Positions 37,282-45,715 of a DNA stretch of 64,000 nt are shown here, in pieces. Each line of letters starts with the position of its first letter. Positions within the stretch are counted from its first letter, which is position 1. Under the pieces are notes generated by a model. That model was not told where the DNA came from and ran no database searches. It saw only the letters and a list, made by a program, of their open reading frames with translations. The position numbers and the translations under genes were made by a program. The stretch is from Antarcticimicrobium sediminis. Lineage in GTDB: Bacteria; Pseudomonadota; Alphaproteobacteria; Rhodobacterales; Rhodobacteraceae. The stretch covers positions 62,001 to 126,000 of the forward strand of contig NZ_SMFP01000003.1 in NCBI RefSeq assembly GCF_004348975.1, written 5' to 3'.

Positions 37282-38310
37282 ATGACCGAGACTACGTTCA
37301 CGCCGCGGGTGTTTTCCGGGATCCAGCCCTCCGGTAACCTCCACCTCGGCAATTATCTCGGCGCGCTCAAGCGGTTCGCTGATGCGCAGAACAAGGGCAT
37401 CGAGTCGATCTATTGCATGGTCGATCTGCACGCGATCACCGTCTGGCAAAATCCCGCCGATCTGCGCCGCGCCACGCGCGAACTTTGCGCCGGGTTCATC
37501 GCCTCCGGCATCGACCCGGAAAAATCCATCCTCATCAACCAAAGCCAGGTGCCCGAACACGCCCAGCTTGCCTGGGTGTTCAACTGCGTCGCGCGCATGG
37601 GCTGGATGCAGCGCATGACCCAGTTCAAGGACAAGGCCGGCAAGAACACGCAGGACGTCTCGCTGGGGTTGCTCGCCTACCCCTCGCTGATGGCCGCTGA
37701 CATCCTGATCTATCACGCCACCCATGTTCCGGTGGGCGAGGATCAGAAACAGCACCTTGAACTGACCCGCGACATCGCCGCCAAGTTCAACCACGACTAT
37801 GGCGTTGATTTCTTTCCGCTGACCGAACCGGTGATCGAAGGTGCCGCAACCCGGGTGATGAGCCTGCGTGACGGCACCAAGAAGATGTCGAAATCCGATC
37901 CCTCGGATGCCAGCCGGATCAACCTGACCGACGATGCCGACACCATCGCCAAGAAGATCCGCAAGGCCAAGACCGACCCCGAGCCGCTACCCGACAACAC
38001 CGATGCGCTGGACGACCGGCCCGATGCCCGCAACCTCGTCAACATCTATGCCGCGCTGGCCGACACCACGGTGGAACAGGTGATCGCGGATCATGCCGGG
38101 CAGAACTTTGCCACCTTCAAACCGGCGCTGGCCGATCTGGCCGTCGCCAAGCTGTCGCCGATCACCAAGGAAATGAGTCGCCTGATGGGCGAGCAGGACG
38201 AGATCGACCGCATCCTGACCCGTGGCGCCGAGCGGGCCCGCGCGATCACCGCCCCGATCCTGCGCCAGACCTATGACATCGTCGGCATGGTCGGCCCGGT
38301 CGAGATCTGA
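37282..38310 (+). CDS. trpS: Tryptophanyl-tRNA synthetase
   Basis: Class I aminoacyl-tRNA synthetase that charges tRNA-Trp. The 342-residue length fits. The N-terminus has [18 protein letters not shown], containing the HIGH-type signature as HLGN, and KKMSKS appears in the second half. The tryptophan-binding region ([29 protein letters not shown]) is well conserved, here spanning about residues 136-163. A canonical terminator follows. It stands alone, divergent from the rhomboid homologue. Confidence 0.97.
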   Translation: MTETTFTPRVFSGIQPSGNLHLGNYLGALKRFADAQNKGIESIYCMVDLHAITVWQNPADLRRATRELCAGFIASGIDPEKSILINQSQVPEHAQLAWVFNCVARMGWMQRMTQFKDKAGKNTQDVSLGLLAYPSLMAADILIYHATHVPVGEDQKQHLELTRDIAAKFNHDYGVDFFPLTEPVIEGAATRVMSLRDGTKKMSKSDPSDASRINLTDDADTIAKKIRKAKTDPEPLPDNTDALDDRPDARNLVNIYAALADTTVEQVIADHAGQNFATFKPALADLAVAKLSPITKEMSRLMGEQDEIDRILTRGAERARAITAPILRQTYDIVGMVGPVEI

Positions 38311-38337
38311 TCCGCCCCCTTTTACTGACCGAATGAC

Positions 38338-38374
38338 ACGGCCCGGACGTCTTTTACGTTCCGGGCCGTTTTCT
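38338..38374 (+). terminator. Rho-independent terminator of trpS
   Basis: Ten-pair stem ACGGCCCGGA/TCCGGGCCGT, further closed by CGT/ACG, followed by TTTTCT. It is 28 bases after the trpS stop and is the most typical terminator of the plus strand in the window. Confidence 0.85.
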
Positions 38375-38492
38375 GTACCGGCCCCCTCTCCCCTTTTGCG
38401 CGCGCCCGTGCCGCCGACCGCCCCGCGACATCAGGGCTCTAGACCTTCCCCCGTCTTGTTCTTAGTGTCCGCCGGCAGACTAGGAGAACGAC

Positions 38493-39356
38493 ATGGCCAC
38501 CGGCACAAACATCCGCACCTATTTCAATGGCACTTGGCACAACGGCGACACCCCGATCATCAGCGCGGCCGATCACGGCGCTTGGCTCGGTTCGGGGGTC
38601 TTCGACGGGGCGCGCCTGTTCGAGGGGATGACCCCGGACCTTGATCTGCACTGCGCCCGCATCAACCGCTCGGCCAAGGCAATGATGCTCAAGCCCACGA
38701 TCGGCGACGAGGAAATGGTGGAGATCGCGAAAGAGGGGCTCAAGGCCTATGGCCCCGACTCGGCGGTCTATATCCGGCCGATGTACTGGGGCATCAACGG
38801 CGATGAGTCTGCGCTGGTCCCCAAGGCTGACGAGACCGGATTTGCCTTGTGTCTGGAAGAAATCCCGATGCCCGCGCCCGAGGCCGGCACCACCCTGACC
38901 CGCACCCGATTCCGCCGCCCGGTTCTGGAAAACGCGATCTGCAACGCCAAGGCCGGCTGTCTTTATCCCAACAACGCCCGGATGCTGGTCGAGGCGCGCT
39001 CCAAAGGCTTTGCCAATGCGCTGGTCGCCGATGCCACTGGCAACGTCGCCGAGACCGCCACCGCCAACGTCTTCATGGTCAAGGATGGCGAGGTGTTCAC
39101 GCCGATTTCCAACGGCACCTTCCTGGCTGGCATCACCCGCTCGCGGCACATGAAGAACATGCGCGCCGAGGGCATGACGGTGCATGAGACCGTGCTGACC
39201 TTCAAGGATTTCGAAGAGGCCGACGAGATCTTTCTCTCGGGCAATTTCAGCAAGGTGACCCCGGTGACCGCCTTTGAAGAAAACCGCTACCAGATGGGTC
39301 CGGTAACCCGGCGCGTACGCGAGATGTACTGGGACTGGGCCGCCTCGACCCGATAG
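38493..39356 (+). CDS. Class IV aminotransferase, branched-chain type
   Basis: PLP enzyme of the fold-type IV family; a 287-residue branched-chain aminotransferase acting on leucine, isoleucine and valine is most likely. The catalytic lysine is in ENAICNAKAG (about residue 154), the phosphate-binding region in NVAETATANVFMV and the C-terminal GTFLAGITRS stretch is typical. AGGAGA lies six bases before the ATG. The protein lacks several residues I would expect in a canonical IlvE, so a related activity such as D-amino acid or beta-branched substrates cannot be excluded. It is separated from trpS by a terminator and followed at 68 bases by a universal stress gene. Confidence 0.82.
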   Translation: MATGTNIRTYFNGTWHNGDTPIISAADHGAWLGSGVFDGARLFEGMTPDLDLHCARINRSAKAMMLKPTIGDEEMVEIAKEGLKAYGPDSAVYIRPMYWGINGDESALVPKADETGFALCLEEIPMPAPEAGTTLTRTRFRRPVLENAICNAKAGCLYPNNARMLVEARSKGFANALVADATGNVAETATANVFMVKDGEVFTPISNGTFLAGITRSRHMKNMRAEGMTVHETVLTFKDFEEADEIFLSGNFSKVTPVTAFEENRYQMGPVTRRVREMYWDWAASTR

Positions 39357-39424
39357 GCCAAGAGTCGCCGCGCTTGCCTGACATATCGGCATCGGGCATC
39401 ATCCGCGCCGAGGAGAGACCCTGT

Positions 39425-39880
39425 ATGCGCAAATTTCTGGTCGTTCTGGACGACAGCCGCGAATGTCTGAACGCCATGCGTTTTGCCGCCATGCGCGCCG
39501 CCCATACCGGGGCGGGCGTGATGATTCTTTCGGTGATCCCGCCGGAGGAATTCAACCACTGGATCGGCGTCGGCGAGGTCATGCGCGAAGAGGCGCGGGA
39601 CCGCATCCACGCCCATTTCGAGGTCTTCGCCAAGTGGATGCGCGACAAGCAGGGGGTCGACCCCGAACTGGTGATCCGGGAAGGCCAGTCGGTCGAAGAG
39701 ATCATCGCGCAGGTGCAGGAAGACCCCAGCATCGGAATTCTGGTGCTGGGCGCGGGCACCGGACGCAAGGGGCCGGGGCCCTTGGTCACCCAGATGAGCA
39801 AATCCGCCGGCAGCCTGCCGATCCCGATCACCATCGTGCCCGGCGACCTGAGCAAGGAAAAGCTTGAGGCGATCACCTGA
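39425..39880 (+). CDS. Universal stress protein (UspA family)
   Basis: A 151-residue protein of the Usp fold: N-terminal strand KFLVVLDDSRECLNAMRFAA, central helices and the ATP-binding glycine motif VLGAGTGRKGPGP with TIVPGD at the end. The G-x2-G-x9-G(S/T) pattern suggests it may bind ATP. The ATG at 39425 has AGGAGAG eight bases upstream; the frame extends 17 codons further without support. The role under stress is unknown. The nfuA promoter lies just downstream. Confidence 0.88.
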   Translation: MRKFLVVLDDSRECLNAMRFAAMRAAHTGAGVMILSVIPPEEFNHWIGVGEVMREEARDRIHAHFEVFAKWMRDKQGVDPELVIREGQSVEEIIAQVQEDPSIGILVLGAGTGRKGPGPLVTQMSKSAGSLPIPITIVPGDLSKEKLEAIT

Positions 39881-39926
39881 CGCCCCCTCCCCCGGATCTT
39901 TCGGGAATGCCGGCCTCTCAACCGTC

Positions 39927-39942
39927 TTAGAACCGTTCCAAA
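39927..39942. promoter_or_regulatory. Candidate Irr (iron-control element) box upstream of nfuA
   Basis: TTAGAACCGTTCCAAA is close to the ICE consensus recalled for alphaproteobacterial Irr (TTTAGAA-N3-TTCTAAA). The core GAAC-C-GTTC is a perfect palindrome. It abuts the -35 box of the nfuA promoter, a position suited to repression, and nfuA is an Fe-S assembly gene, a plausible iron-regulated target. Confidence 0.4.
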
Positions 39943-39944
39943 CC

Positions 39945-39973
39945 TTGACGTATCGCGGTCGCAGACGCATATA
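39945..39973 (+). promoter_or_regulatory. Promoter of nfuA
   Basis: TTGACG (39945-39950) and CATATA (39968-39973, overlapping TATAAG) are 17 bases apart and lie about 30 bases before the nfuA start. One of the better sigma-70-type matches in the window. Confidence 0.55.
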
Positions 39974-40002
39974 AGGGACAACCCAGCAAAGGTGCATGTC
40001 AG

Positions 40003-40566
40003 ATGTTCATCCAGACCGAATCGACCCCGAACCCGGCGACACTGAAATTCCTGCCCGGCCAGACCGTGCTGGAGGCCGGCACCGCCGATTTTGCCTCGGC
40101 CGAGGCCGCCGCGAATTCCCCGCTGGCCACCCGCATCTTTGCCGTCGATGGCGTCACCGACGTGTTCTTCGGCAATGATTTCGTCACCGTCACCAAGGCC
40201 GACAGCGTCGAATGGGACCACATCAAACCCGCGATTCTGGGTGCGGTGATGGAGCATTACCAGTCCGGTGCCCCAGTGATGGAAGGCGCGGACGACCCGG
40301 CCTCGGGCCATGCCGACTTCAGCGGCGAGGATTCCGAGATCGTCGGCCAGATCAAGGAGCTGTTGGACAGTCGCGTGCGCCCCGCCGTGGCACAGGACGG
40401 CGGCGACATCACCTTCCACGGGTTTGAGCGCGGCGTGGTCTATCTGCATATGCAGGGTGCCTGCGCGGGCTGTCCCTCGTCCACGCTGACCCTGAAGATG
40501 GGCATCGAAAACCTGTTGCGCCACTACATTCCCGAAGTGATCGAGGTGCGCCCGGTCTCGGTCTGA
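40003..40566 (+). CDS. nfuA: NfuA-type Fe-S cluster carrier
   Basis: Scaffold/carrier that receives a 4Fe-4S cluster and delivers it to target enzymes. The 187-residue product has the N-terminal Nfu-N domain (MFIQTESTPNPATLKFLPG) and the C-terminal NifU-like domain with the cluster-binding CAGC (Cys154 and Cys157) after VRPAVAQDGGDI. This two-domain form is the usual alphaproteobacterial and mitochondrial NFU type. tsaB follows 20 bases later; the order nfuA-tsaB-rimI is compatible with one transcript. A possible iron-responsive Irr site overlaps its promoter. Confidence 0.93.
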   Translation: MFIQTESTPNPATLKFLPGQTVLEAGTADFASAEAAANSPLATRIFAVDGVTDVFFGNDFVTVTKADSVEWDHIKPAILGAVMEHYQSGAPVMEGADDPASGHADFSGEDSEIVGQIKELLDSRVRPAVAQDGGDITFHGFERGVVYLHMQGACAGCPSSTLTLKMGIENLLRHYIPEVIEVRPVSV

Positions 40567-40586
40567 TCCGCAGACAGGCCAGCGGC

Positions 40587-41234
40587 ATGACACACGTTCC
40601 CCTGATCCTGTCCTTTGACACCTCGGCCGCGCATTGCGCGGCCGCCTTGCTGTCGGGCAACCAAATTCTGGCGAGTTGCGGCGAGGATATGGGCCGGGGT
40701 CAGGCCGAACGGCTGTTTCCCTTGCTGGAAGAGCTGCTGGCCGGGGCCGGTGTGACATGGGGTGATCTTGCCGCCATTGCCGTCGGCGTCGGTCCGGGCA
40801 ATTTCACCGGCATCCGCATCGCCGTCTCTGCCGCGCGTGGGTTGGCGCTGGGGCTGAAGGTTCCGGCGATCGGCGTCTCCTGCTTCGATGCGCTGCGCGA
40901 AGGCACCGCCGAACCGGTCCTGACCACCGTCTCTGCCCCTCGTGGCGCGGTCTATCTCGGCCCGCCCGATGCCACGCCCTTGGGGCCGGTGCAACCGGGT
41001 GAGATCCCTGCGCCCCTGCTGCACAGCGGTCTGTCCGTAATCGGGGCCGAGGCCGAGGCGTTGGCGCATCTGACCGGCGGGCGCGCCCTGCCCCCGGTTT
41101 ATCCGATGGTCGAGGCCATTGCCCGCGCCGCCAGCCGCCGTGTCCGCCCCGACGCGCCGCTGCCGAAACCGCTGTATATCCGCTCTGCCGACGCCGCCCC
41201 CTCGCGCGAGGCACCGCCGGTCCTGCTGGACTGA
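40587..41234 (+). CDS. tsaB: tRNA threonylcarbamoyladenosine biosynthesis protein TsaB
   Basis: Partner of TsaD and TsaE in forming t6A at position 37 of ANN-decoding tRNAs. The 215-residue protein is an actin-like-fold member lacking TsaD's metal-binding motif, with the family pattern ILSFDTSAAHCAAAL, FPLLEELLAGAG and the VGVGPGNFTGIRIAVSAARGLALGL block. Its stop overlaps the rimI start (TGATG), the common tsaB-rimI arrangement. Confidence 0.94.
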   Translation: MTHVPLILSFDTSAAHCAAALLSGNQILASCGEDMGRGQAERLFPLLEELLAGAGVTWGDLAAIAVGVGPGNFTGIRIAVSAARGLALGLKVPAIGVSCFDALREGTAEPVLTTVSAPRGAVYLGPPDATPLGPVQPGEIPAPLLHSGLSVIGAEAEALAHLTGGRALPPVYPMVEAIARAASRRVRPDAPLPKPLYIRSADAAPSREAPPVLLD

Positions 41235-41668
41235 TGCCCACAGCGACATCCGCCCTTACGCCCGAGGATATGGCTGCCACCCATGCGGCGGCCTTTACCC
41301 AATCGCGCCCGTGGCGGGCGGATGAATTTTCCGCCCTGATCCAACTACCCGGCTGCTTTGCCACCGGGGACGCCGCCTGTTTCGCGCTGGTCCGGGTGAT
41401 CGCCGATGAGGCCGAACTTTTGACCATCGCCACCGCCCCCGCCCAGCGCCGCCAAGGTCGCGCGCGGATCTGCATGGCGGCATGGATAGCCGAGGCGGCC
41501 ACGCGCGGCGCAACGCGGGCCTTTCTTGAGGTGGCGCATGACAACCCCGCCGCGCTCTCGCTTTACGAGACGATGGGGTTTCATCGCAGCGGCTTGCGTC
41601 GCGGATATTACCCCCGCACCGGGGCCGAAGCTGCCGATGCCGTGGTCATGTCGCGCCCACTTCCCTGA
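41234..41668 (+). CDS. rimI: RimI-like GNAT N-acetyltransferase
   Basis: A 144-residue GNAT-fold enzyme, probably the acetyltransferase of the N-terminal alanine of ribosomal protein S18. The acetyl-CoA site appears as ATAPAQRRQGRARICMAAW, where the Q/R-x-x-G-x-A/G loop is recognisable, and the C-terminal LEVAHDNPAALSLYETMGFHRSGLRRGYY matches the RimI end (residues about 97-125). It is translationally coupled to tsaB. Some acceptor-side residues differ from the enterobacterial enzyme, so the substrate is not certain. Confidence 0.85.
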   Translation: MPTATSALTPEDMAATHAAAFTQSRPWRADEFSALIQLPGCFATGDAACFALVRVIADEAELLTIATAPAQRRQGRARICMAAWIAEAATRGATRAFLEVAHDNPAALSLYETMGFHRSGLRRGYYPRTGAEAADAVVMSRPLP

Positions 41669-41696
41669 GGTCAGCGTCGGAAATCCTGAACCCGAT

Positions 41697-41750
41697 GGTC
41701 AAAAGCGGGTTGACCGTTTGCACCTGCTGCGGCCTAAATTGACAGGTCAA
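41697..41750. promoter_or_regulatory. Paired GGTCAA operators and promoter of the BMP transporter operon
   Basis: Four half-sites: GGTCAA-N7-TTGACC at 41697-41715 and TTGAC-A-GGTCAA at 41739-41750. The first right half-site doubles as a -35 element (TTGACC, 41710) and the second pair overlaps a -10-like TAAATT (41735-41740), spacing 19. Binding of a dimeric regulator to both would cover the promoter, which lies about 80 bases before the binding-protein gene. The regulator is unknown; GntR- and LacI-type proteins use sites of this kind. Confidence 0.5.
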
Positions 41751-41829
41751 GACATTCGGCGTGCCCATTTGCTGTCCATCCGGACCGGCGGCCTGCCGCA
41801 ATCAGAAAAAACCAACCGGGAGTATAACG

Positions 41830-42828
41830 ATGACCCTTTTGAAATCCCTGATGGGGGCCGCCGCCGCAATGGCCCTGAGCGCGGGCGCCGCACTGGCCGA
41901 ACCGGCGCTGATCTTCGACCTTGGTGGCAAATTCGACAAAAGCTTTAACGAGGCGGCCTTCACCGGGGCGCAACGCTGGGCCGATGAGACCGGCGGCAGC
42001 TTTCGCGAGATCGAACTACAATCCGAGGCCCAGCGCGAACAGGCCCTGCGCCGCTTTGCCGAGGCCGGTGCCAACCCGATCATCACCATGGGCTTTGCCA
42101 TGGCCGACCCTCTCAGCAATGTCGCCCCGGATTATCCCGACACCAAATTCGTCGTGGTCGATGTGACATGGATCAAGGGCGACAACATCCGCCAGCTTGG
42201 CTTTGCCGAGCATGAAGGCTCCTATCTGGTCGGGATGCTGGCCGCGATGGCCTCGAAATCCGGCACCGTCGGCTTTATCGGCGGGATGGATGTGCCGCTG
42301 ATCCGCCACTTTGGCTGCGGCTATGCGCAGGGGGTGAAAGCGGTCAACCCGGACGCCAAGATCATCGCCAACATGACCGGGACGACCCCGGCGGCGTGGA
42401 ATGACCCGGTCAAGGGCTCGGAATTGACCAAGGCGCAGATCAGCCAGGGCGCCGATGTGATCTATGCCGCCGCCGGCGGCACCGGCGTGGGCGTATTGCA
42501 GACCGCCGCCGACGAGGGGATTCTGTCGATCGGGGTGGACAGCAACCAGAACCACCTGCATCCGGGCAAGGTGCTGACTTCGATGCTGAAACGCGTCGAT
42601 GTTGCGGTCTATGACGCCATGAAAGCAGGCAACGACGTGGAACCCGGTGTCTTTGTGCTGGGTTTGGCCGAAGATGGTGTCGGCTATGCGCTGGATGACA
42701 ACAACGCTGCGCTGATCACCCCGGAAATGAAGGCTGCGGCGGACAGCGCGCGCGACAAGATCATCAGCGGTGATATCAAGGTCACCAGCTATTACGAAAA
42801 CGACAGCTGCCCGGTTCTGGACTTCTGA
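41830..42828 (+). CDS. BMP/Med-family ABC transporter substrate-binding protein
   Basis: Periplasmic receptor of the basic-membrane-protein (PnrA/Med) family; characterised members bind purine nucleosides. The 332-residue precursor has a clear signal peptide (MTLLKSLMGAAAAMALSAGA..ALA-E) with no lipobox cysteine, so it is soluble. Motifs include IFDLGGKFDKSFNEAAFTGAQRW, read in parts as GGKFDKSFNEAA, AEHEGSYLVGMLAAM and GVDSNQNHL. The ATG at 41830 has GGGAG seven bases upstream. It leads an importer operon with one ATPase and two permeases, and an internal terminator after it probably keeps receptor levels above those of the membrane parts. Confidence 0.92.
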   Translation: MTLLKSLMGAAAAMALSAGAALAEPALIFDLGGKFDKSFNEAAFTGAQRWADETGGSFREIELQSEAQREQALRRFAEAGANPIITMGFAMADPLSNVAPDYPDTKFVVVDVTWIKGDNIRQLGFAEHEGSYLVGMLAAMASKSGTVGFIGGMDVPLIRHFGCGYAQGVKAVNPDAKIIANMTGTTPAAWNDPVKGSELTKAQISQGADVIYAAAGGTGVGVLQTAADEGILSIGVDSNQNHLHPGKVLTSMLKRVDVAVYDAMKAGNDVEPGVFVLGLAEDGVGYALDDNNAALITPEMKAAADSARDKIISGDIKVTSYYENDSCPVLDF

Positions 42829-42852
42829 TCCGGACCCGACACACAGGCGAAC

Positions 42853-42887
42853 GGGCCGTGCGACGTTTCCCGCACGGCCCTTGTTTT
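42853..42887 (+). terminator. Intercistronic terminator after the binding-protein gene
   Basis: Ten-pair stem GGGCCGTGCG/CGCACGGCCC with loop ACGTTTCC and a TTGTTTT tail, 24 bases after the stop and 14 bases before the ATPase gene. Probably a partial terminator. Confidence 0.8.
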
Positions 42888-42900
42888 CTGCGGGGGCCTT

Positions 42901-44436
42901 ATGAGCGATACATCACCAGCCATTGAACTGCGCGGCATTTCCAAGGCGTTCGGGCCGGTGCAGGCCAACAAGGACATCTCGATCCGGGTGATGCCGGGCA
43001 CGATTCACGGCATCATCGGTGAAAATGGCGCCGGAAAATCGACGCTGATGAGCATCCTCTATGGTTTCTACAAGGCCGATGCGGGCGAGGTTTTCATCAA
43101 CGGCCGCAAAACCGAGATCCCCGATAGCCAGGCGGCCATTTCCGCCGGCATCGGCATGGTGTTTCAGCATTTCAAACTGGTCGAGACCTTCACCGTGCTG
43201 GAAAACGTCATTCTGGGTGCCGAGGAAGGGCGGCTGCTGCGCCCCTCGCTGGCCCGCGCGCGCAAGGTGCTGGCCGAATTGGCGGTGGAATACGAGCTGA
43301 ACGTCGATCCAGACGCGCGCATCGACCAGATTGGCGTCGGGATGCAGCAGCGGGTCGAGATCCTCAAGGCGCTCTACCGGCAGGCCGATATCCTGATCCT
43401 TGACGAACCCACCGGCGTTCTGACCCCGCCCGAGGCCGACCACCTGTTTCGCATCCTCGACAACCTGCGGGCCGAGGGCAAGACCATCATCCTGATCACC
43501 CACAAGCTGCGCGAGATCATGGACATCACCGACACCGTCAGCGTGATGCGCCGCGGCGAAATGACGGCAACCGTAAAGACCGCCGAGACCACCCCCGAGG
43601 AGCTGGCCGAGCTGATGGTGGGCCGCAAGGTGCTGTTGCGGGTGGACAAGGCCCCCGCGACCCCCGGCAAGATGGTGCTGGAGGTCAAGAACCTGCGCGT
43701 GCGCGACGATCAGCGGGTGGAACGCGTCAAGGGCGTCGACCTGAACCTGCGCGCCGGTGAAATCTTGGGCATCGCCGGGGTGGCGGGCAACGGGCAATCC
43801 GAACTGTTGGAGGTGCTGGGCGGCATGCGCCCCGCTACCGGCACGGTCACGCTGAACGGTACCACGCTCAAGTTGGAGGGGCGCGGCTCGGACGGGCAGT
43901 CGCGGCGGGCGGCGGGCATCGCCCATGTGCCCGAGGATCGCCAACGCGAAGGGCTGATCATGGAATTCCACGCTTGGGAAAACGTCGCCTTTGGCTATCA
44001 CCACGATCCGGCCTTTTGCCGCGGGCCGTTGATGGTGAACGCCGCGCTGGTCCGCGACACCGAGGCGAAGATGGAAAAATTCGATGTGCGCCCGCCAGAC
44101 CCGGCGCTGGCGGCCAAGAACTTCTCGGGCGGCAACCAGCAGAAAATCGTGGTGGCGCGCGAGATCGAGCGCAATCCCGATCTTCTGCTGGTGGGCCAAC
44201 CCACGCGCGGGGTGGATATCGGCGCGATCGAGTTCATTCACAAACAGATCGTCGCCCTGCGCGATCAGGGCGCGGCGGTGCTGCTGGTCAGTGTCGAGCT
44301 GGATGAAATTCTGGCGTTGTCGGATCGTATCGCGGTGATGTTTGACGGTCGCCTGATGGGCGAACGCCTGCCCGATCAGACCGATGAACGTGAACTGGGC
44401 CTGTTGATGGCCGGTGTATCGGGGGCGGCAGCATGA
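42901..44436 (+). CDS. ABC transporter ATP-binding protein, nucleoside/simple-sugar type (double cassette)
   Basis: A 511-residue fused double ATPase that powers the BMP-type importer. The first cassette has Walker A GENGAGKSTL and a Walker B in ILILDEPTGVL; the second has the degenerate P-loop GVAGNGQSELLE typical of the second half in this family, plus the signature FSGGNQQKIVVAREIE and Walker B-like residues LLLVGQPTRGVD. This matches YufO/NupA-type proteins. The ribosome site is weak (GGGGGCC). The gene is followed by a 184-base gap before the first permease. Confidence 0.93.
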   Translation: MSDTSPAIELRGISKAFGPVQANKDISIRVMPGTIHGIIGENGAGKSTLMSILYGFYKADAGEVFINGRKTEIPDSQAAISAGIGMVFQHFKLVETFTVLENVILGAEEGRLLRPSLARARKVLAELAVEYELNVDPDARIDQIGVGMQQRVEILKALYRQADILILDEPTGVLTPPEADHLFRILDNLRAEGKTIILITHKLREIMDITDTVSVMRRGEMTATVKTAETTPEELAELMVGRKVLLRVDKAPATPGKMVLEVKNLRVRDDQRVERVKGVDLNLRAGEILGIAGVAGNGQSELLEVLGGMRPATGTVTLNGTTLKLEGRGSDGQSRRAAGIAHVPEDRQREGLIMEFHAWENVAFGYHHDPAFCRGPLMVNAALVRDTEAKMEKFDVRPPDPALAAKNFSGGNQQKIVVAREIERNPDLLLVGQPTRGVDIGAIEFIHKQIVALRDQGAAVLLVSVELDEILALSDRIAVMFDGRLMGERLPDQTDERELGLLMAGVSGAAA

Positions 44437-44621
44437 GGCGCATGAAAGCGACACGACCTGACTTGATGTGCCTTTCTAGCCTGGGGCGCGTAGCGACCCG
44501 GGCTGCGCCCGCCCGCCCCCATGGCGGGCGCATTCGCGCCCACCCGGGCGGCCGCAGCCCTTATCACGGGGCTGACCTCCCCTGCGGGATGCCAAACACG
44601 CCTGTTCGAAAGGCCCGCTGA
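44433..44621 (+). CDS. Doubtful 62-codon frame exactly bridging ATPase and permease genes
   Basis: Starts in an ATGA overlap with the ATPase stop and ends in a TGATG overlap with the permease start, so it fills the only sizeable gap in the operon. The product is rich in Arg, Pro and Gly with no recognisable domain, and the underlying DNA contains GC-rich dyads such as GCCCGCC/GGCGGGC at 44511-44529. It is more likely an inserted repeat-like sequence that happens to stay open, but coupling of translation across the gap is possible. Confidence 0.2.
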   Translation: MRRMKATRPDLMCLSSLGRVATRAAPARPHGGRIRAHPGGRSPYHGADLPCGMPNTPVRKAR

Positions 44622-45715
44622 TGGACAAGATGCCGAAATGGGCCGATGTGGTCCTGATCCCTTTGATCAGCCTGATCCTTGCCGCCGCGCTGTCGGCGCT
44701 GGTGATCCTTGGCATCGGAGAAGACCCGGTTGCCGCGGTCAAGATGATGGTCTCTGGCGCACTGGGCTCGACCTATGGCTGGGGCTATACGCTGTATTAC
44801 GCCACCAATTTCATGTTCACCGGGCTGGCCGTCGCGGTCGCCTTTCATGCCCGTCTGTTCAATATCGGCGGCGAAGGGCAGGCAATGCTGGGCGGGTTGG
44901 GCGTGGCGCTGATGTGCCTTTATGTGCCTTGGCCGCACTGGTCGCTGGCGCTGATCGGCGCCACCACGCTTGCCGCGCTGTTTGGCGCGGCCTGGGCGAT
45001 GATCCCGGCTTGGCTACAGGCAAAGCGCGGCAGCCATATCGTGATCACCACCATCATGTTCAATTTCATCGCCTCGGCGGTGCTGAACTATGTTCTGGTC
45101 AACCTGATGCGGCCAAAGGGGTCGATGGACCCGGCCACCGCCCGGTTCCCCGAGGCGGCGCATCTGCCGACCCTGCATGATCTTCTGGCCCCGCTCGGCA
45201 TCAGTTTTTCCAAGGCCGCCCCCGCCAATGTCAGCCTGCTGGTCGCCGTCGCGGCCTGTATCCTCGTCTGGTTGCTGATCTGGCGCACCCGTTTGGGATA
45301 CGAAATCCGCGCCTATGGCCACTCCGAGACCGGCGCGCTTTATGCCGGGATCTCGCCGGTCAAGATCACCATGATCACCATGCTGATCTCGGGCGGACTG
45401 GCCGGGATGATGGCGATCAACAACGTCATGGGTGAGGCCGAGCGGTTGGTGCTGAACGCGACCGAGGGCGCGGGGTTCATCGGCATCGCCGTCGCGCTGA
45501 TGGGGCGCAGCCACCCGTTCGGGGTGTTCCTTGCCGCGATCCTGTTCGGTTTTCTCTATCAGGGCGGGGCCGAACTGGCGCTGTGGACAAGCATCCCGCG
45601 CGAGCTGATCGTGGTGATTCAGGCGCTGGTGATCCTGTTCACCGGGGCGCTGGACAACATGGTGCGGATGCCGCTTGAAAAGCTGTTCCTGTCGCTGCGG
45701 AGGGCGCGCACATGA
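44621..45715 (+). CDS. ABC transporter permease (BPD_transp_2 family), first subunit
   Basis: Inner-membrane channel subunit of the BMP-type importer, 364 residues with about ten hydrophobic helices. The conserved RLFNIGGEGQAMLGG block and the cytoplasmic TRLGYEIRAYGHSETGALYAGI loop, which contacts the ATPase, identify the family. GAAAGG precedes the ATG at 44621. It overlaps the second permease by four bases, and the two presumably form a heterodimer. Confidence 0.93.
   Translation: MDKMPKWADVVLIPLISLILAAALSALVILGIGEDPVAAVKMMVSGALGSTYGWGYTLYYATNFMFTGLAVAVAFHARLFNIGGEGQAMLGGLGVALMCLYVPWPHWSLALIGATTLAALFGAAWAMIPAWLQAKRGSHIVITTIMFNFIASAVLNYVLVNLMRPKGSMDPATARFPEAAHLPTLHDLLAPLGISFSKAAPANVSLLVAVAACILVWLLIWRTRLGYEIRAYGHSETGALYAGISPVKITMITMLISGGLAGMMAINNVMGEAERLVLNATEGAGFIGIAVALMGRSHPFGVFLAAILFGFLYQGGAELALWTSIPRELIVVIQALVILFTGALDNMVRMPLEKLFLSLRRART

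Noticed and set aside
42913-44454. 513-codon minus-strand frame
   Set aside because: Antisense to the double-cassette ATPase gene.
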